This document shows positions 1-6,362 of a stretch of DNA of 10,144 nucleotides, piece by piece. Within the stretch, counting starts at the first letter, position 1; each line of letters opens with the position of its first letter. The stretch lies in the NCBI GenBank assembly GCA_038247115.1, contig JBBRVG010000101.1, positions 1 to 10,144 of the forward strand. The letters run 5' to 3'. The notes beneath the pieces are model-generated. The model saw only the letters and a list, made by a program, of their open reading frames with translations, had not been told where the DNA came from and searched no databases. The stretch comes from Pseudaeromonas sp038247115. Lineage in GTDB: Bacteria; Pseudomonadota; Gammaproteobacteria; Enterobacterales; Aeromonadaceae. The translations under genes and the position numbers were made by a program.

Positions 1-597
<597 letters not shown>

Positions 598-628
598 ACC
601 CCATGCCAGCCCTTCCATCGGGAGAAAT

Positions 629-657
629 AACAAGGGCGCCTCGATGGCGCCCTTGTT
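629..657. terminator. Bidirectional intrinsic terminator between nrdD and the DUF805 gene
   Basis: A 12-bp perfect stem (629-640 with 646-657) is closed by a 5-nt TCGAT loop. It lies between two convergent genes. On the minus strand the stem is followed by a T-rich run (TTGTTATTTC), which favours termination of the DUF805 transcript. The plus-strand side has only a weak TTGTTGTG tract. Confidence 0.8.
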
Positions 658-675
658 GTGCCCACTAGGCCGTTA

Positions 676-1029
676 TCAGACGACGACAGCCTTGGGATCA
701 GCGCCGAAACGGTTCTCTTCACGAGTCCCTTCGAAGCAGAAAAACACCAGCAGCGCGATCGGTCCAACCAGCGGGATCAGCAACAGCAGCAACCACCAGC
801 CAGAGCGATCTGTGTCATGCAGACGACGCACACTGACTGCCAGACTAGGCAACAGTACGCCCAGTGAGTACAAGGCACCCAGTACAGGAGCTGTGCCAAT
901 GACACCATCGACAACACTCAACACAATGGAGGCGATCACGCTGAACAGCAAAAACATCCAGTATTCAGTCCGACGAGCACGGCCACTGAAGGTGACATAT
1001 TTTTTTAAAACTTCGATATACCAGTTCAT
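676..1029 (-). CDS. DUF805 family inner-membrane protein (YhaH/YhaI-like)
   Basis: A 117-residue membrane protein. The N-terminus carries the family signature FSGRARRTEYWMF (14-26), and RRLHDTDRSGWW (68-79) is the second conserved block. Both match DUF805 proteins such as E. coli YhaH and YhaI, whose function is not established. Three hydrophobic segments are visible at about 24-43, 47-65 and 79-99. The ATG at 1029 is preceded directly by AAAGGA, and a second AAGGA lies 11 nt further upstream. Between them sits a possible four-codon frame whose TGA overlaps this start. The gene lies antisense between nrdD and nrdG, which are normally adjacent, and converges on nrdD with a shared terminator. 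No mobile-element sequence is seen around it. Confidence 0.88.
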   Translation of the reverse strand: MNWYIEVLKKYVTFSGRARRTEYWMFLLFSVIASIVLSVVDGVIGTAPVLGALYSLGVLLPSLAVSVRRLHDTDRSGWWLLLLLIPLVGPIALLVFFCFEGTREENRFGADPKAVVV

Positions 1030-1040
1030 TCCTTTAGCAT
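1026..1040 (-). other. Possible 4-codon upstream reading frame (M-L-K-E-stop) coupled to the DUF805 gene
   Basis: On the minus strand AAAAAAGGA is followed by ATG CTA AAG GAA TGA, whose stop codon overlaps the DUF805 start as ATGA. The mini-frame's third and fourth codons contain the AAAGGA that would serve the DUF805 start. This could be chance, because the first AAGGA also lies at a usable 11-nt distance from the DUF805 ATG. Confidence 0.25.
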
Positions 1041-1080
1041 TCCTTTTTTGATTATGTGTTGTGACTGCATAGCCACTCCA

Positions 1081-1107
1081 TGATCCGGCATTCTGATACC
1101 AGGATCA
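1081..1107. repeat. Imperfect inverted repeat upstream of the DUF805 gene
   Basis: TGATCCGG (1081-1088) can pair with CC-A-GGATCA (1099-1107), giving an 8-bp stem with one bulged A and a 10-nt loop. It sits in the divergent intergenic region between the DUF805 gene and nrdG. It could be an operator or an RNA hairpin in the DUF805 leader. No known binding motif is recognised. Confidence 0.3.
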
Positions 1108-1172
1108 CGGACATGGTAACAAGCTGTAACAGCCAATTCCATTTGACGCCACTGAAGTTGTGAGCCCAGCCA

Positions 1173-1181
1173 TGCTAGAAT
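1173..1181 (+). promoter_or_regulatory. Candidate extended -10 promoter for nrdG
   Basis: TGC-TAGAAT is an extended -10 element (TGn plus hexamer) 46 bp upstream of the nrdG start. No good -35 lies at the usual distance; a TTGACG at 1143-1148 is too far away. Because the DUF805 gene separates nrdG from nrdD, nrdG needs its own promoter. I saw no clear FNR box (TTGAT-N4-ATCAA) or NrdR box in 1030-1227. Confidence 0.35.
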
Positions 1182-1227
1182 GACGCACCATCGCTTGGCA
1201 TCGATTTCGACACATCGAGAGTTTGTC

Positions 1228-1764
1228 ATGAATTATCACCAGTATTACCCGATTGATGTGGTCAATGGTCCCGGAACCCGCTGCACGCTGTTCGTTTCCG
1301 GCTGCGTCCACCAATGCAAGGGCTGTTATAACCAGTCCACCTGGCGGCTAGACTCGGGGCACCCGTTCACCGCGGCGATGAGTGATAGGATCATCACAGA
1401 TCTGAACAACCCGCACATCAAGCGTCGGGGCTTGAGTCTCTCGGGTGGCGATCCACTACATCCGGAGAATCTGGAGGCAGTGCTGGCTCTGGTAACCCGG
1501 GTGCGGCAGGAGTGTCCAGGTAAGGATATCTGGTGCTGGACCGGCTACACACTCGCCGAGCTGACGGCTGAGCAGCTAGCCGTGGTCGATCTGGTGGATA
1601 CCCTGATCGATGGCAGATTTATCAAGGAGCTGGCGGATCCGGCACTGGTCTGGCACGGCAGCAGCAACCAACAGCTTCACCATTTTGATCGCAGTCAGGC
1701 ATGGTGGCAGTCAGCCACTCGCGCGCTCCTCTCATCCTCTACCGGAGATTTCCCATGTTCATGA
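1228..1764 (+). CDS. nrdG: Anaerobic ribonucleotide reductase-activating protein (radical SAM)
   Basis: NrdG uses a [4Fe-4S] cluster and S-adenosylmethionine to create the glycyl radical on NrdD. The product is 178 residues. The radical-SAM cluster motif CVHQCKGC (26-33) gives the CxxxCxxC triad C26, C30 and C33, and SLSGGDPLHPEN (70-81) is the conserved GGDPL SAM-binding segment. The start at 1228 was chosen over an in-frame ATG at 1180 because the protein then begins MNYHQYYP, as in E. coli, with GAGAG upstream. After the conserved HGSSNQ region (144-148) the chain runs about 23 residues past the usual end near 154-155, finishing TGDFPCS. That tail overlaps the next gene's start and contains its ribosome-binding site, suggesting translational coupling. 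The gene is detached from nrdD by a gene on the opposite strand. Confidence 0.96.
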   Translation: MNYHQYYPIDVVNGPGTRCTLFVSGCVHQCKGCYNQSTWRLDSGHPFTAAMSDRIITDLNNPHIKRRGLSLSGGDPLHPENLEAVLALVTRVRQECPGKDIWCWTGYTLAELTAEQLAVVDLVDTLIDGRFIKELADPALVWHGSSNQQLHHFDRSQAWWQSATRALLSSSTGDFPCS

Positions 1765-2057
1765 GCCTATTCCGCCGTCTGTTTGGCGCCGCGACTCCGT
1801 CCGATCACAGCGTATCGGCATCTGCCAGTACCGTAGAGCCGATTGAACATGAAGGCTTTTTGATCTATCCGGAGCCACAGGCCGAAGGCAGTCAATACCG
1901 CCTGGCCGGACGCATCTGCAAGCAGATCGACGGTGAGCTAAAGACCCATCTGTTTATTCGTTCCGACATCATCAGCGACAAGGAAGAAGCCAGTCGGCTT
2001 ATGGTGGATAAAGCCAAGAACTTTATCCTGCATACCCAAGGCGATATTTTCCGCTAA
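1755..2057 (+). CDS. HlyU-family small protein (PF10115-like)
   Basis: A 100-residue soluble protein. After a low-complexity N-terminus (MSLFRRLFG, then a Ser/Ala-rich linker at 12-27) comes the conserved core EHEGFLIYPEP (31-41), QYRLAGRICK (48-57) and the acidic/basic C-terminal part ending TQGDIFR. I recognise this as the small HlyU family, annotated as transcriptional activator but poorly characterised and distinct from the ArsR-type HlyU of Vibrio. The start at 1755 is preferred because GGAG at 1744-1747 is 7 nt upstream; an in-frame ATG at 1761, which forms ATGA with the nrdG stop, would have 13 nt. It overlaps nrdG by 10 nt and is probably co-transcribed with it. A strong terminator follows. 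Confidence 0.8.
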   Translation: MFMSLFRRLFGAATPSDHSVSASASTVEPIEHEGFLIYPEPQAEGSQYRLAGRICKQIDGELKTHLFIRSDIISDKEEASRLMVDKAKNFILHTQGDIFR

Positions 2058-2101
2058 ACCACACCATATGACGGTGCGGGCAGGGCCTATTGCCCCATCA
2101 A

Positions 2102-2134
2102 ACCCCAACGGCCGGATTGCCCGGCCGTTGGGGT
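2102..2134. terminator. Strong hairpin terminator between nrdG-hlyU and uvrB
   Basis: A perfect 14-bp stem (2102-2115 with 2121-2134) is closed by the loop ATTGC. It sits between two convergent units. Neither side has a long T run: the minus side reads TTTGATGG, the plus side AGAGCC. It is most probably the end of the MATE-uvrB transcript and also blocks read-through from the other side. Confidence 0.7.
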
Positions 2135-2162
2135 AGAGCCTCCCGTTCATCCCCCCGGCGAA

Positions 2163-4172
2163 TCACTGCTCACGAAACAGCTGTTCATGCAGCAGCTGGA
2201 TTTGATCCCGCAGGGCTGCGGCCTGTTCAAACTCCAGATTGCGGGCATGTTCGTACATCTGTCCCTCAAGCTGCTTGATGCGCTTGGCCATTTTTTCCGG
2301 ACTCTCCGGATGATAAAAGGCCTCCGACTCTGCCACCTGCCGTAACTGGCGCTCATCGCCATGACCACTACCGCTGACCTGCATAATATCGACAATTTTC
2401 TTCTTCAGGCCGGTCGGGACTATGCCGTGTTCGGTATTGAATTCCTGCTGCTTGATACGCCGGCGTTCGGTTTCACCCATGGCATTGCGCATGGAGTCGG
2501 TGATGCGATCCGCATACAGGATGGCCTTACCATTCAGATTCCGCGCGGCTCGTCCCATGGTCTGGATCAGGGAGCGGGTCGAGCGCAGGAACCCTTCCTT
2601 ATCCGCATCCAGGATGGCCACCAGCGACACCTCGGGCATATCCAGCCCCTCCCGCAGCAAGTTGATACCCACCAGCACATCAAACTTACCCAGTCGCAAG
2701 TCGCGGATAATCTCCACCCGCTCGACGGTATCCACATCCGAATGCAGATAGCGAACCCGCACCCCATGCTCGTCCAGATACTCGGTCAAATCTTCCGCCA
2801 TACGCTTGGTCAAGGTAGTGATCAACACACGCTCATCGATCTTGGCGCGGATACGGATCTCCGACAGCACATCATCGACCTGGCTGGCCACCGGGCGCAC
2901 TTCGATCACCGGATCCAGCAGACCGGTTGGCCGCACTACTTGCTCGATCACCTGACCACTGGATTTCTCCAACTCATAGTTGGCCGGCGTCGCCGAAACG
3001 AAGATGGTTTGCGGCTGCAACGCCTCGAACTCATCAAACTTCAACGGCCGGTTATCCAGTGCCGAAGGTAGCCGGAAGCCGTATTCGACCAGCGTCTCCT
3101 TGCGCGAGCGATCCCCTTTGTACATGGCACCAATTTGCGACACAGTCACATGGGACTCATCAATGATCAGCAAGCCATCCGCCGGCAGGTAATCAAACAG
3201 GGTCGGCGGCGGCTCGCCGGGCGCCCGCCCCGAGAGGTAGCGGGAGTAGTTTTCGATGCCCGAGCAGTAACCCAGCTCCTGCATCATCTCGATATCAAAC
3301 TGGGTACGCTGGGTGATCCGTTGCTCTTCGAGCAGCTTGTTGGCCGAGAGCAGGTGCTGGCGTCGCTCACCGAGTTCCACCTTGATCGACTCAATGGCAT
3401 TGAGGATGGTATCCCGTGGCGTGACATAGTGACTCTTGGGAAAGATGGTGTATCGGGGAACCTGCTTTTCCACCGCGCCAGTCAGCGGATCGAACAGCGA
3501 TAGACGCTCCACTTCCTCATCAAACAATTCGATCCGCAGCGCCAGTTTATCCGACTCGGCGGGGAAGATATCGATCACCTCCCCCCGCACCCGGAACGTG
3601 GCCCGAGCAAAAGCGGCATCGTTACGGCTGTACTGCAACTCGGCCAGGCGGCGCAATATCTCCCGCTGGTTGATGATATCGCCCTGACGCAGATGCAACA
3701 TCATGCTCAGGTAAGCTTGCGGATCACCCAACCCATAGATGGCGGATACAGAGGCCACTATGATCACATCCCGTCGCTCCATCAGCGCCTTGGTTGCCGA
3801 CAAGCGCATCTGCTCGATATGATCATTGATTGCCGAATCCTTCTCGATGAAGGTGTCGGTGGAAGGCACATAAGCCTCGGGCTGGTAGTAGTCGTAATAG
3901 GAGACAAAATACTCCACCGCATTGTGCGGGAAGAACTCGCGCATCTCACCGTACAACTGGGCTGCCAACGTCTTGTTATGCGCCATGATCATGGTGGGTC
4001 GATTGCAATGAGCGATCACATTGGCCATGGTGAAGGTCTTGCCCGACCCCGTCACCCCGAGCAAAGTCTGATGAGCCAAGCCGGATTCAATGCCATCAAT
4101 CAATTGGGCAATCGCCTGCGGCTGATCGCCAGCCGGCTCAAACTGGCTCTCCAGTTGAAATGCTTTACTCAT
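2163..4172 (-). CDS. uvrB: UvrABC excinuclease subunit B (DNA damage recognition helicase)
   Basis: UvrB is the damage-verification subunit of nucleotide excision repair; UvrA loads it and UvrC binds it for incision. The 669-residue length is normal for the family. Walker A is GVTGSGKT (39-46). The damage-probing beta-hairpin region is YYDYYQPEAYVPSTDTFIEK (92-111). Walker B is DESH (338-341), helicase motif VI is QTMGRAARN (537-545), and a C-terminal UVR domain (about 624-666) provides the UvrC contact. The ATG at 4172 has TTGGAG five nt upstream and overlaps the MATE stop as ATGA, so translation is likely coupled to the transporter gene. No CTG-N10-CAG LexA box was found in the roughly 400 bp upstream that I scanned, unlike E. 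coli, where uvrB has its own SOS-controlled promoter. Confidence 0.98.
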   Translation of the reverse strand: MSKAFQLESQFEPAGDQPQAIAQLIDGIESGLAHQTLLGVTGSGKTFTMANVIAHCNRPTMIMAHNKTLAAQLYGEMREFFPHNAVEYFVSYYDYYQPEAYVPSTDTFIEKDSAINDHIEQMRLSATKALMERRDVIIVASVSAIYGLGDPQAYLSMMLHLRQGDIINQREILRRLAELQYSRNDAAFARATFRVRGEVIDIFPAESDKLALRIELFDEEVERLSLFDPLTGAVEKQVPRYTIFPKSHYVTPRDTILNAIESIKVELGERRQHLLSANKLLEEQRITQRTQFDIEMMQELGYCSGIENYSRYLSGRAPGEPPPTLFDYLPADGLLIIDESHVTVSQIGAMYKGDRSRKETLVEYGFRLPSALDNRPLKFDEFEALQPQTIFVSATPANYELEKSSGQVIEQVVRPTGLLDPVIEVRPVASQVDDVLSEIRIRAKIDERVLITTLTKRMAEDLTEYLDEHGVRVRYLHSDVDTVERVEIIRDLRLGKFDVLVGINLLREGLDMPEVSLVAILDADKEGFLRSTRSLIQTMGRAARNLNGKAILYADRITDSMRNAMGETERRRIKQQEFNTEHGIVPTGLKKKIVDIMQVSGSGHGDERQLRQVAESEAFYHPESPEKMAKRIKQLEGQMYEHARNLEFEQAAALRDQIQLLHEQLFREQ

Positions 4173-5509
4173 ACGGACTCCAAGGTCAGGCGGCGCAGCG
4201 TGCTATTGAACCACAGATAGGCCAGACAGGCACCGAGCAGATTGGCCACGACGCCGCCAACAAACAGCCCCTGCAGTCCGAAGCCATAACCGAGTCCGCA
4301 CGAAATAGGCACAAACAGCACAAAAAAGCGCAGCAGACTCAAGCCAAAGGCCAATCGCGGTTGATGCAAGGCATTCAAGGAGGAGCTGGTCAAGATGATC
4401 ACCCCTTGTAGCCCGTACCCTAAGGGCAGGATCCACAGATATTGCAGCAACAGGCGCTGCACCTCAGCTTGCTCACTGAATGCGGAGACAATCCAGGGCG
4501 AACCCAGCAGCATCAGCAGATAGATCGCCAGTTGAATCATCAATACCATCCGCAGGGCACTGCGGTAGGCCTCCGCGACCCGGGCCAGCTGGCGAGCACC
4601 GCTGTTCTGGCTGATAAAGGGTGGCAAGCTCATGGAAAGGCTCAGGATAAACAGACAAGCCACGGACTCGAGCCGGCTGCCAACCCCATACGCAGCGACG
4701 GCCTCCTGACCATAACGAGCCACAAAAGCCGTCAGCAGCACAGTGGCCAGTGGCGTTAACATATTGGCGAGCGCCGCAGGCATGGCGATATGCAAGATCT
4801 CGCGACTGTCCTGCAAACAATGCCGGGCAAAATGTCGCCATGACAGCAAACGATGGCGAAACCACAACATCCACAGCATCAAACCACAGCCGCAAGCCCA
4901 GGCGATCAGACTGGCAATGGCCGCGCCCTGGATCCCCAGCGCGGGCACAGGACCCAGACCGAAAATCAGCACAGGATCCAGTAACGCATTGACCAAACTG
5001 GCCGCCACCATGATGCCACTGGGAATGCGGGTGTTGCCAAAGGCGCGGAAAATCGAGTTCCCCACCATGGAAACCGCTAATAAACCACAGCCGGCAAACC
5101 AGATATGCATATACGAGAGGATCAGCGGCAACGCATCCCCATCGGCCCCCATGGCGACAAACAAGGGCTCACTCCACAGCAGGCCAGCACCACCACCGAC
5201 GACCATGAAGCCAAACGCAAAGAGAATGGCGGTCAATGCCTTACGCTTGGCCTCTTCCTCGCGCCCTTGCCCCAAATAACGCCCCAGAATGGCACTGGTA
5301 CCGACGCCCATGCCAATCGTCAGACTGATCAGCGTAAAGGTGATCGGAAAGGTAAAGCTGATCGCCGCCAGCGCATGAGTTCCCAACTGGGCGACAAACC
5401 AAGTATCGAGCAAATTGAAGCTCATCATGGTCAACATGCCGACCATCAGAGTCAGAGTCATGCGAATAAGTTGCGGGCGAATAGGACCAGACAGCAAGTC
5501 GACGTTCAA
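4169..5509 (-). CDS. MATE-family multidrug/cation antiporter
   Basis: A 446-residue polytopic inner-membrane protein of the MATE family, which couples Na+ or H+ influx to export of organic cations and other compounds; the substrate here is unknown. The N-terminal LLSGPIRPQLIRMTLTLMVG, the following FNLLDTWFVAQLGTHALAA and TIGMGVGTSAILGRYLGQG (65-83) are typical MATE N-half features. GNSIFRAFGNTRIPS (about 151-165) is the conserved loop closing the first half, and a similar hydrophobic pattern in the second half fits about 12 membrane segments. The start is TTG at 5509, with AGGA nine nt upstream and a TAG stop shortly before in frame; the next in-frame ATG would cut into the first helix. It overlaps uvrB by 4 nt, so both form one operon. 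The pairing of exporter and repair gene may be incidental. Confidence 0.92.
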   Translation of the reverse strand: MNVDLLSGPIRPQLIRMTLTLMVGMLTMMSFNLLDTWFVAQLGTHALAAISFTFPITFTLISLTIGMGVGTSAILGRYLGQGREEEAKRKALTAILFAFGFMVVGGGAGLLWSEPLFVAMGADGDALPLILSYMHIWFAGCGLLAVSMVGNSIFRAFGNTRIPSGIMVAASLVNALLDPVLIFGLGPVPALGIQGAAIASLIAWACGCGLMLWMLWFRHRLLSWRHFARHCLQDSREILHIAMPAALANMLTPLATVLLTAFVARYGQEAVAAYGVGSRLESVACLFILSLSMSLPPFISQNSGARQLARVAEAYRSALRMVLMIQLAIYLLMLLGSPWIVSAFSEQAEVQRLLLQYLWILPLGYGLQGVIILTSSSLNALHQPRLAFGLSLLRFFVLFVPISCGLGYGFGLQGLFVGGVVANLLGACLAYLWFNSTLRRLTLESV

Positions 5510-5535
5510 AAGCTCAATTCCTGCGATTTTTCGCT

Positions 5536-5564
5536 ATTCTACCCTGCAATTGGATGGGTAAACA
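5536..5564 (-). promoter_or_regulatory. Weak candidate promoter for the MATE-uvrB operon
   Basis: TAGAAT (5541-5536, minus strand) is a good -10. The hexamer 17 bp upstream, TGTTTA (5564-5559), is a poor -35. It lies about 27 bp before the TTG start. It is the best candidate seen for the operon, but the match is weak. Confidence 0.25.
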
Positions 5565-5644
5565 GCCAAGCAAAATGATCCTTTAGCCATATTGAACATT
5601 TAGAAAAACCGAGCCGAGTTTGCAGTTCATCACACAATTCATCC

Positions 5645-5673
5645 TTGACCTGAAGGGCTTCAATCTCTACTAT
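5645..5673 (+). promoter_or_regulatory. Promoter of the first tRNA-Asn gene
   Basis: TTGACC (5645-5650), a 17-bp spacer and TACTAT (5668-5673) make a near-consensus sigma-70 promoter. The GC-rich sequence after the -10 (GTCGGCCTCGCC) resembles the discriminator of stable-RNA promoters subject to stringent control. The mature tRNA begins 20 bp after the -10. Confidence 0.8.
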
Positions 5674-5693
5674 TGTCGGCCTCGCCTAGCGAT

Positions 5694-5769
5694 TCCCTCG
5701 TAGTTCAGTCGGTAGAACGGCGGACTGTTAATCCGTATGTCACTGGTTCAAGTCCAGTCGAGGGAGCCA
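5694..5769 (+). tRNA. tRNA-Asn(GTT), copy 1
   Basis: A 76-nt tRNA with encoded CCA. The acceptor stem is TCCCTCG (5694-5700) with CGAGGGA (5759-5765), G is the discriminator base and CCA lies at 5767-5769. The anticodon GTT is at 5727-5729 in the loop CTGTTAA, and the T arm is ACTGG-TTCAAGT-CCAGT. Except for parts of the acceptor stem and one T-loop base it matches E. coli tRNA-Asn. It decodes AAC and AAU. Confidence 0.97.
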
Positions 5770-5794
5770 GTTCATTTCAGCGTCATTCCTGTAG

Positions 5795-5803
5795 TTATCC
5801 ACC
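5795..5803 (+). promoter_or_regulatory. DnaA-box-like site TTATCCACC
   Basis: Eight of nine bases match the strong DnaA box TTATCCACA; only the last base differs. It lies about 210 bp left of the main DnaA box pair and in the same orientation as its first member. One near-match alone would not be notable. Confidence 0.45.
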
Positions 5804-5816
5804 AAAAAAGAGCAAA

Positions 5817-5855
5817 ATGCGCCAAAACAATGCACAATTGGCATGGTATTTTTTT
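5817..5855 (+). terminator. Possible intrinsic terminator for tRNA-Asn copy 1
   Basis: ATGC-g-CCAA (5817-5825) can pair with TTGGCAT (5838-5844), forming 7 bp with one bulged G around a 12-nt loop. It is followed after GGTA by seven T residues (5849-5855). The stem is modest, but position and T run fit the end of the first tRNA transcript. Confidence 0.45.
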
Positions 5856-5906
5856 GCCCTGATTTCCTCGACTCGCCACCCCCTCAGCACAAAACACCAC
5901 AAATCA

Positions 5907-5919
5907 TAACCATTTGATT
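5907..5919 (-). promoter_or_regulatory. Perfect IHF consensus match
   Basis: The minus strand reads AATCAAATGGTTA, which fits WATCAANNNNTTR at every fixed position. An AT-rich flank (TTTGTTTGTTTTATTTATTT on the plus strand) adjoins it, as often seen at IHF sites. It is about 100 bp from the DnaA box pair. IHF sites accompany DnaA boxes in oriC, datA and DARS2 of E. coli. Confidence 0.55.
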
Positions 5920-6015
5920 TTGTTTGTTTTATTTATTTCAACTGTTTTCTATTGAACTCGCGCAAAGCCTTATGACATGCGGGTTACAGCAATGTTTGAA
6001 ACTTTAACTCACAGG

Positions 6016-6085
6016 GTTATCCACAGAAACCGTGGATAACTTGCGCCAAGCCAGATACCACGCGACTTCCGCACGCTGTGCATAA
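6016..6085. promoter_or_regulatory. DnaA box cluster, DARS-core-like arrangement
   Basis: TTATCCACA at 6017-6025 (plus) is the exact strong DnaA box. TTATCCACG at 6031-6039 (minus) faces it across 5 bp, and together they form the inverted repeat GTTATCCAC-N7-GTGGATAAC (6016-6040). TTATGCACA at 6077-6085 (minus) fits the relaxed consensus TTWTNCACA and points the same way as the second box. As I recall it, the E. coli DARS core has three boxes with box I opposed to boxes II and III, and DARS1 lies in the bioD-uvrB intergenic region. The boxes are seen directly; the DARS role is inferred. Confidence 0.6.
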
Positions 6086-6091
6086 ATTCAG
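6076..6091. promoter_or_regulatory. LexA/SOS-box-like 16-mer overlapping a DnaA box
   Basis: CTGTGCATAAATTCAG keeps the invariant CTG-N10-CAG of the gammaproteobacterial LexA box and matches 12 of 16 bases of CTGTATATATATACAG. It overlaps the third DnaA box. It lies about 570 bp upstream of the MATE-uvrB start with a tRNA gene between, so control of uvrB is not obvious. A target on the right, such as the transcript at 6217-6285, is also possible, as is chance. Confidence 0.35.
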
Positions 6092-6224
6092 ACGCCCGAC
6101 AGCTAGAGGATTTCACCGTTTGACGCCCTCTAAACCAGCAAGCCACCTACAAGCCGGGACAGAGAAATGAACCCGTTCGTGCCGTCAGCGGGAGCATGAT
6201 TTTTCATTCGAATACAAGAGGAGT

Positions 6225-6285
6225 AACGGCCTGTTGATTAAGAATAATACGGTGTTGCGCAGCATTTCACCGAACAGGCCGTTTT
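6225..6285 (+). terminator. Branched hairpin followed by T5
   Basis: AACGGCCTGTT (6225-6235) pairs perfectly over 11 bp with AACAGGCCGTT (6273-6283). Inside it CGGTG (6250-6254) pairs with CACCG (6268-6272), placing the inner helix directly against the outer one. The run GTTTTT then CCCC follows on the plus strand, so it looks like a rightward terminator or the 3' end of a small RNA. It ends about 25 bp before the promoter of tRNA-Asn copy 2. Confidence 0.55.
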
Positions 6286-6296
6286 TCCCCAAATAA
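6234..6296 (+). CDS. Possible 20-codon reading frame with strong Shine-Dalgarno (doubtful)
   Basis: AGAGGAG (6217-6223) lies 10 nt before a TTG (6234), which opens a 20-codon frame ending at TAA 6294-6296. The peptide would read M/LIKNNTVLRSISPNRPFFPK: basic, not hydrophobic and with no family I know. The start codon lies in the left arm of the branched hairpin at 6225-6283, so folding would hide it. It may be a leader peptide or a chance frame in a structured RNA. No clear promoter was found just upstream. Confidence 0.2.
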   Translation: MIKNNTVLRSISPNRPFFPK

Positions 6297-6308
6297 GCGG
6301 CGCAGCGG

Positions 6309-6337
6309 TTGACAGTCCCCATACCAATCAGTAACAT
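6309..6337 (+). promoter_or_regulatory. Promoter of tRNA-Asn copies 2 and 3
   Basis: TTGACA (6309-6314), a 17-bp spacer and TAACAT (6332-6337) form a near-consensus sigma-70 promoter. The GC-rich sequence after it (GCGCGGCG) looks like a stringent-type discriminator. The expected leader contains a small hairpin, GTCTC-GAA-GAGAC (6345-6357), just before the first mature tRNA at 6363. Confidence 0.8.
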
Positions 6338-6362
6338 GCGCGGCGTCTCGAAGAGACTCTGT

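Larger units (their letters stand above)
5770..6361. other. 592-bp gene-poor gap with DnaA, IHF and LexA-like sites
   Basis: This gap between tRNA-Asn copies 1 and 2 has no convincing protein gene. From left to right it holds a possible terminator for copy 1, a DnaA-like box, an IHF consensus site, an AT-rich run (about 5911-5955), a head-to-head DnaA box pair, a third DnaA-like box overlapped by a LexA-like 16-mer, a branched hairpin with a possible short frame, and the promoter of copy 2. It contains no GATC. The gene order (upstream of a uvrB operon) and box layout suggest a DARS-like replication-control locus, which is an inference. Confidence 0.55.

Noticed and set aside
644..1051. 135-codon frame opposite the DUF805 gene
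   Set aside because: The opposite strand encodes a clear DUF805 protein with family motifs; this frame is low-complexity and starts within a terminator hairpin.
2361..3071. 236-codon open frame antisense to uvrB
   Set aside because: It lies wholly inside uvrB, its product is rich in His, Gln and Ile as expected from a reversed frame, and it has no supported start.
3693..4220. 175-codon frame opposite the uvrB start
   Set aside because: It is complementary to highly conserved UvrB motifs, with no ribosome-binding site and no family resemblance.
4743..5279. 178-codon frame opposite the MATE gene
   Set aside because: It is a shadow of the hydrophobic coding strand, and its composition is that of antisense membrane codons.
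5673..5909. Frames running through the tRNA-Asn genes (also 6406-6597 and 6491-6718)
   Set aside because: They translate mature tRNA sequence and terminators, so they are not genes.
6225..6283. Integron attC site or IS200/IS605 end hairpin
   Set aside because: The arms lack the GTTRRRY-type core pairs of attC, there is no transposase or integrase nearby, and the T run fits a terminator better.
5770..6361. Chromosomal replication origin (oriC), because of DnaA boxes, an IHF site and an AT-rich run
   Set aside because: The gap has no GATC, whereas enteric-type oriC is rich in it, and no mnmG, mioC, dnaA or rpmH-type neighbour is present. The box number is also low.
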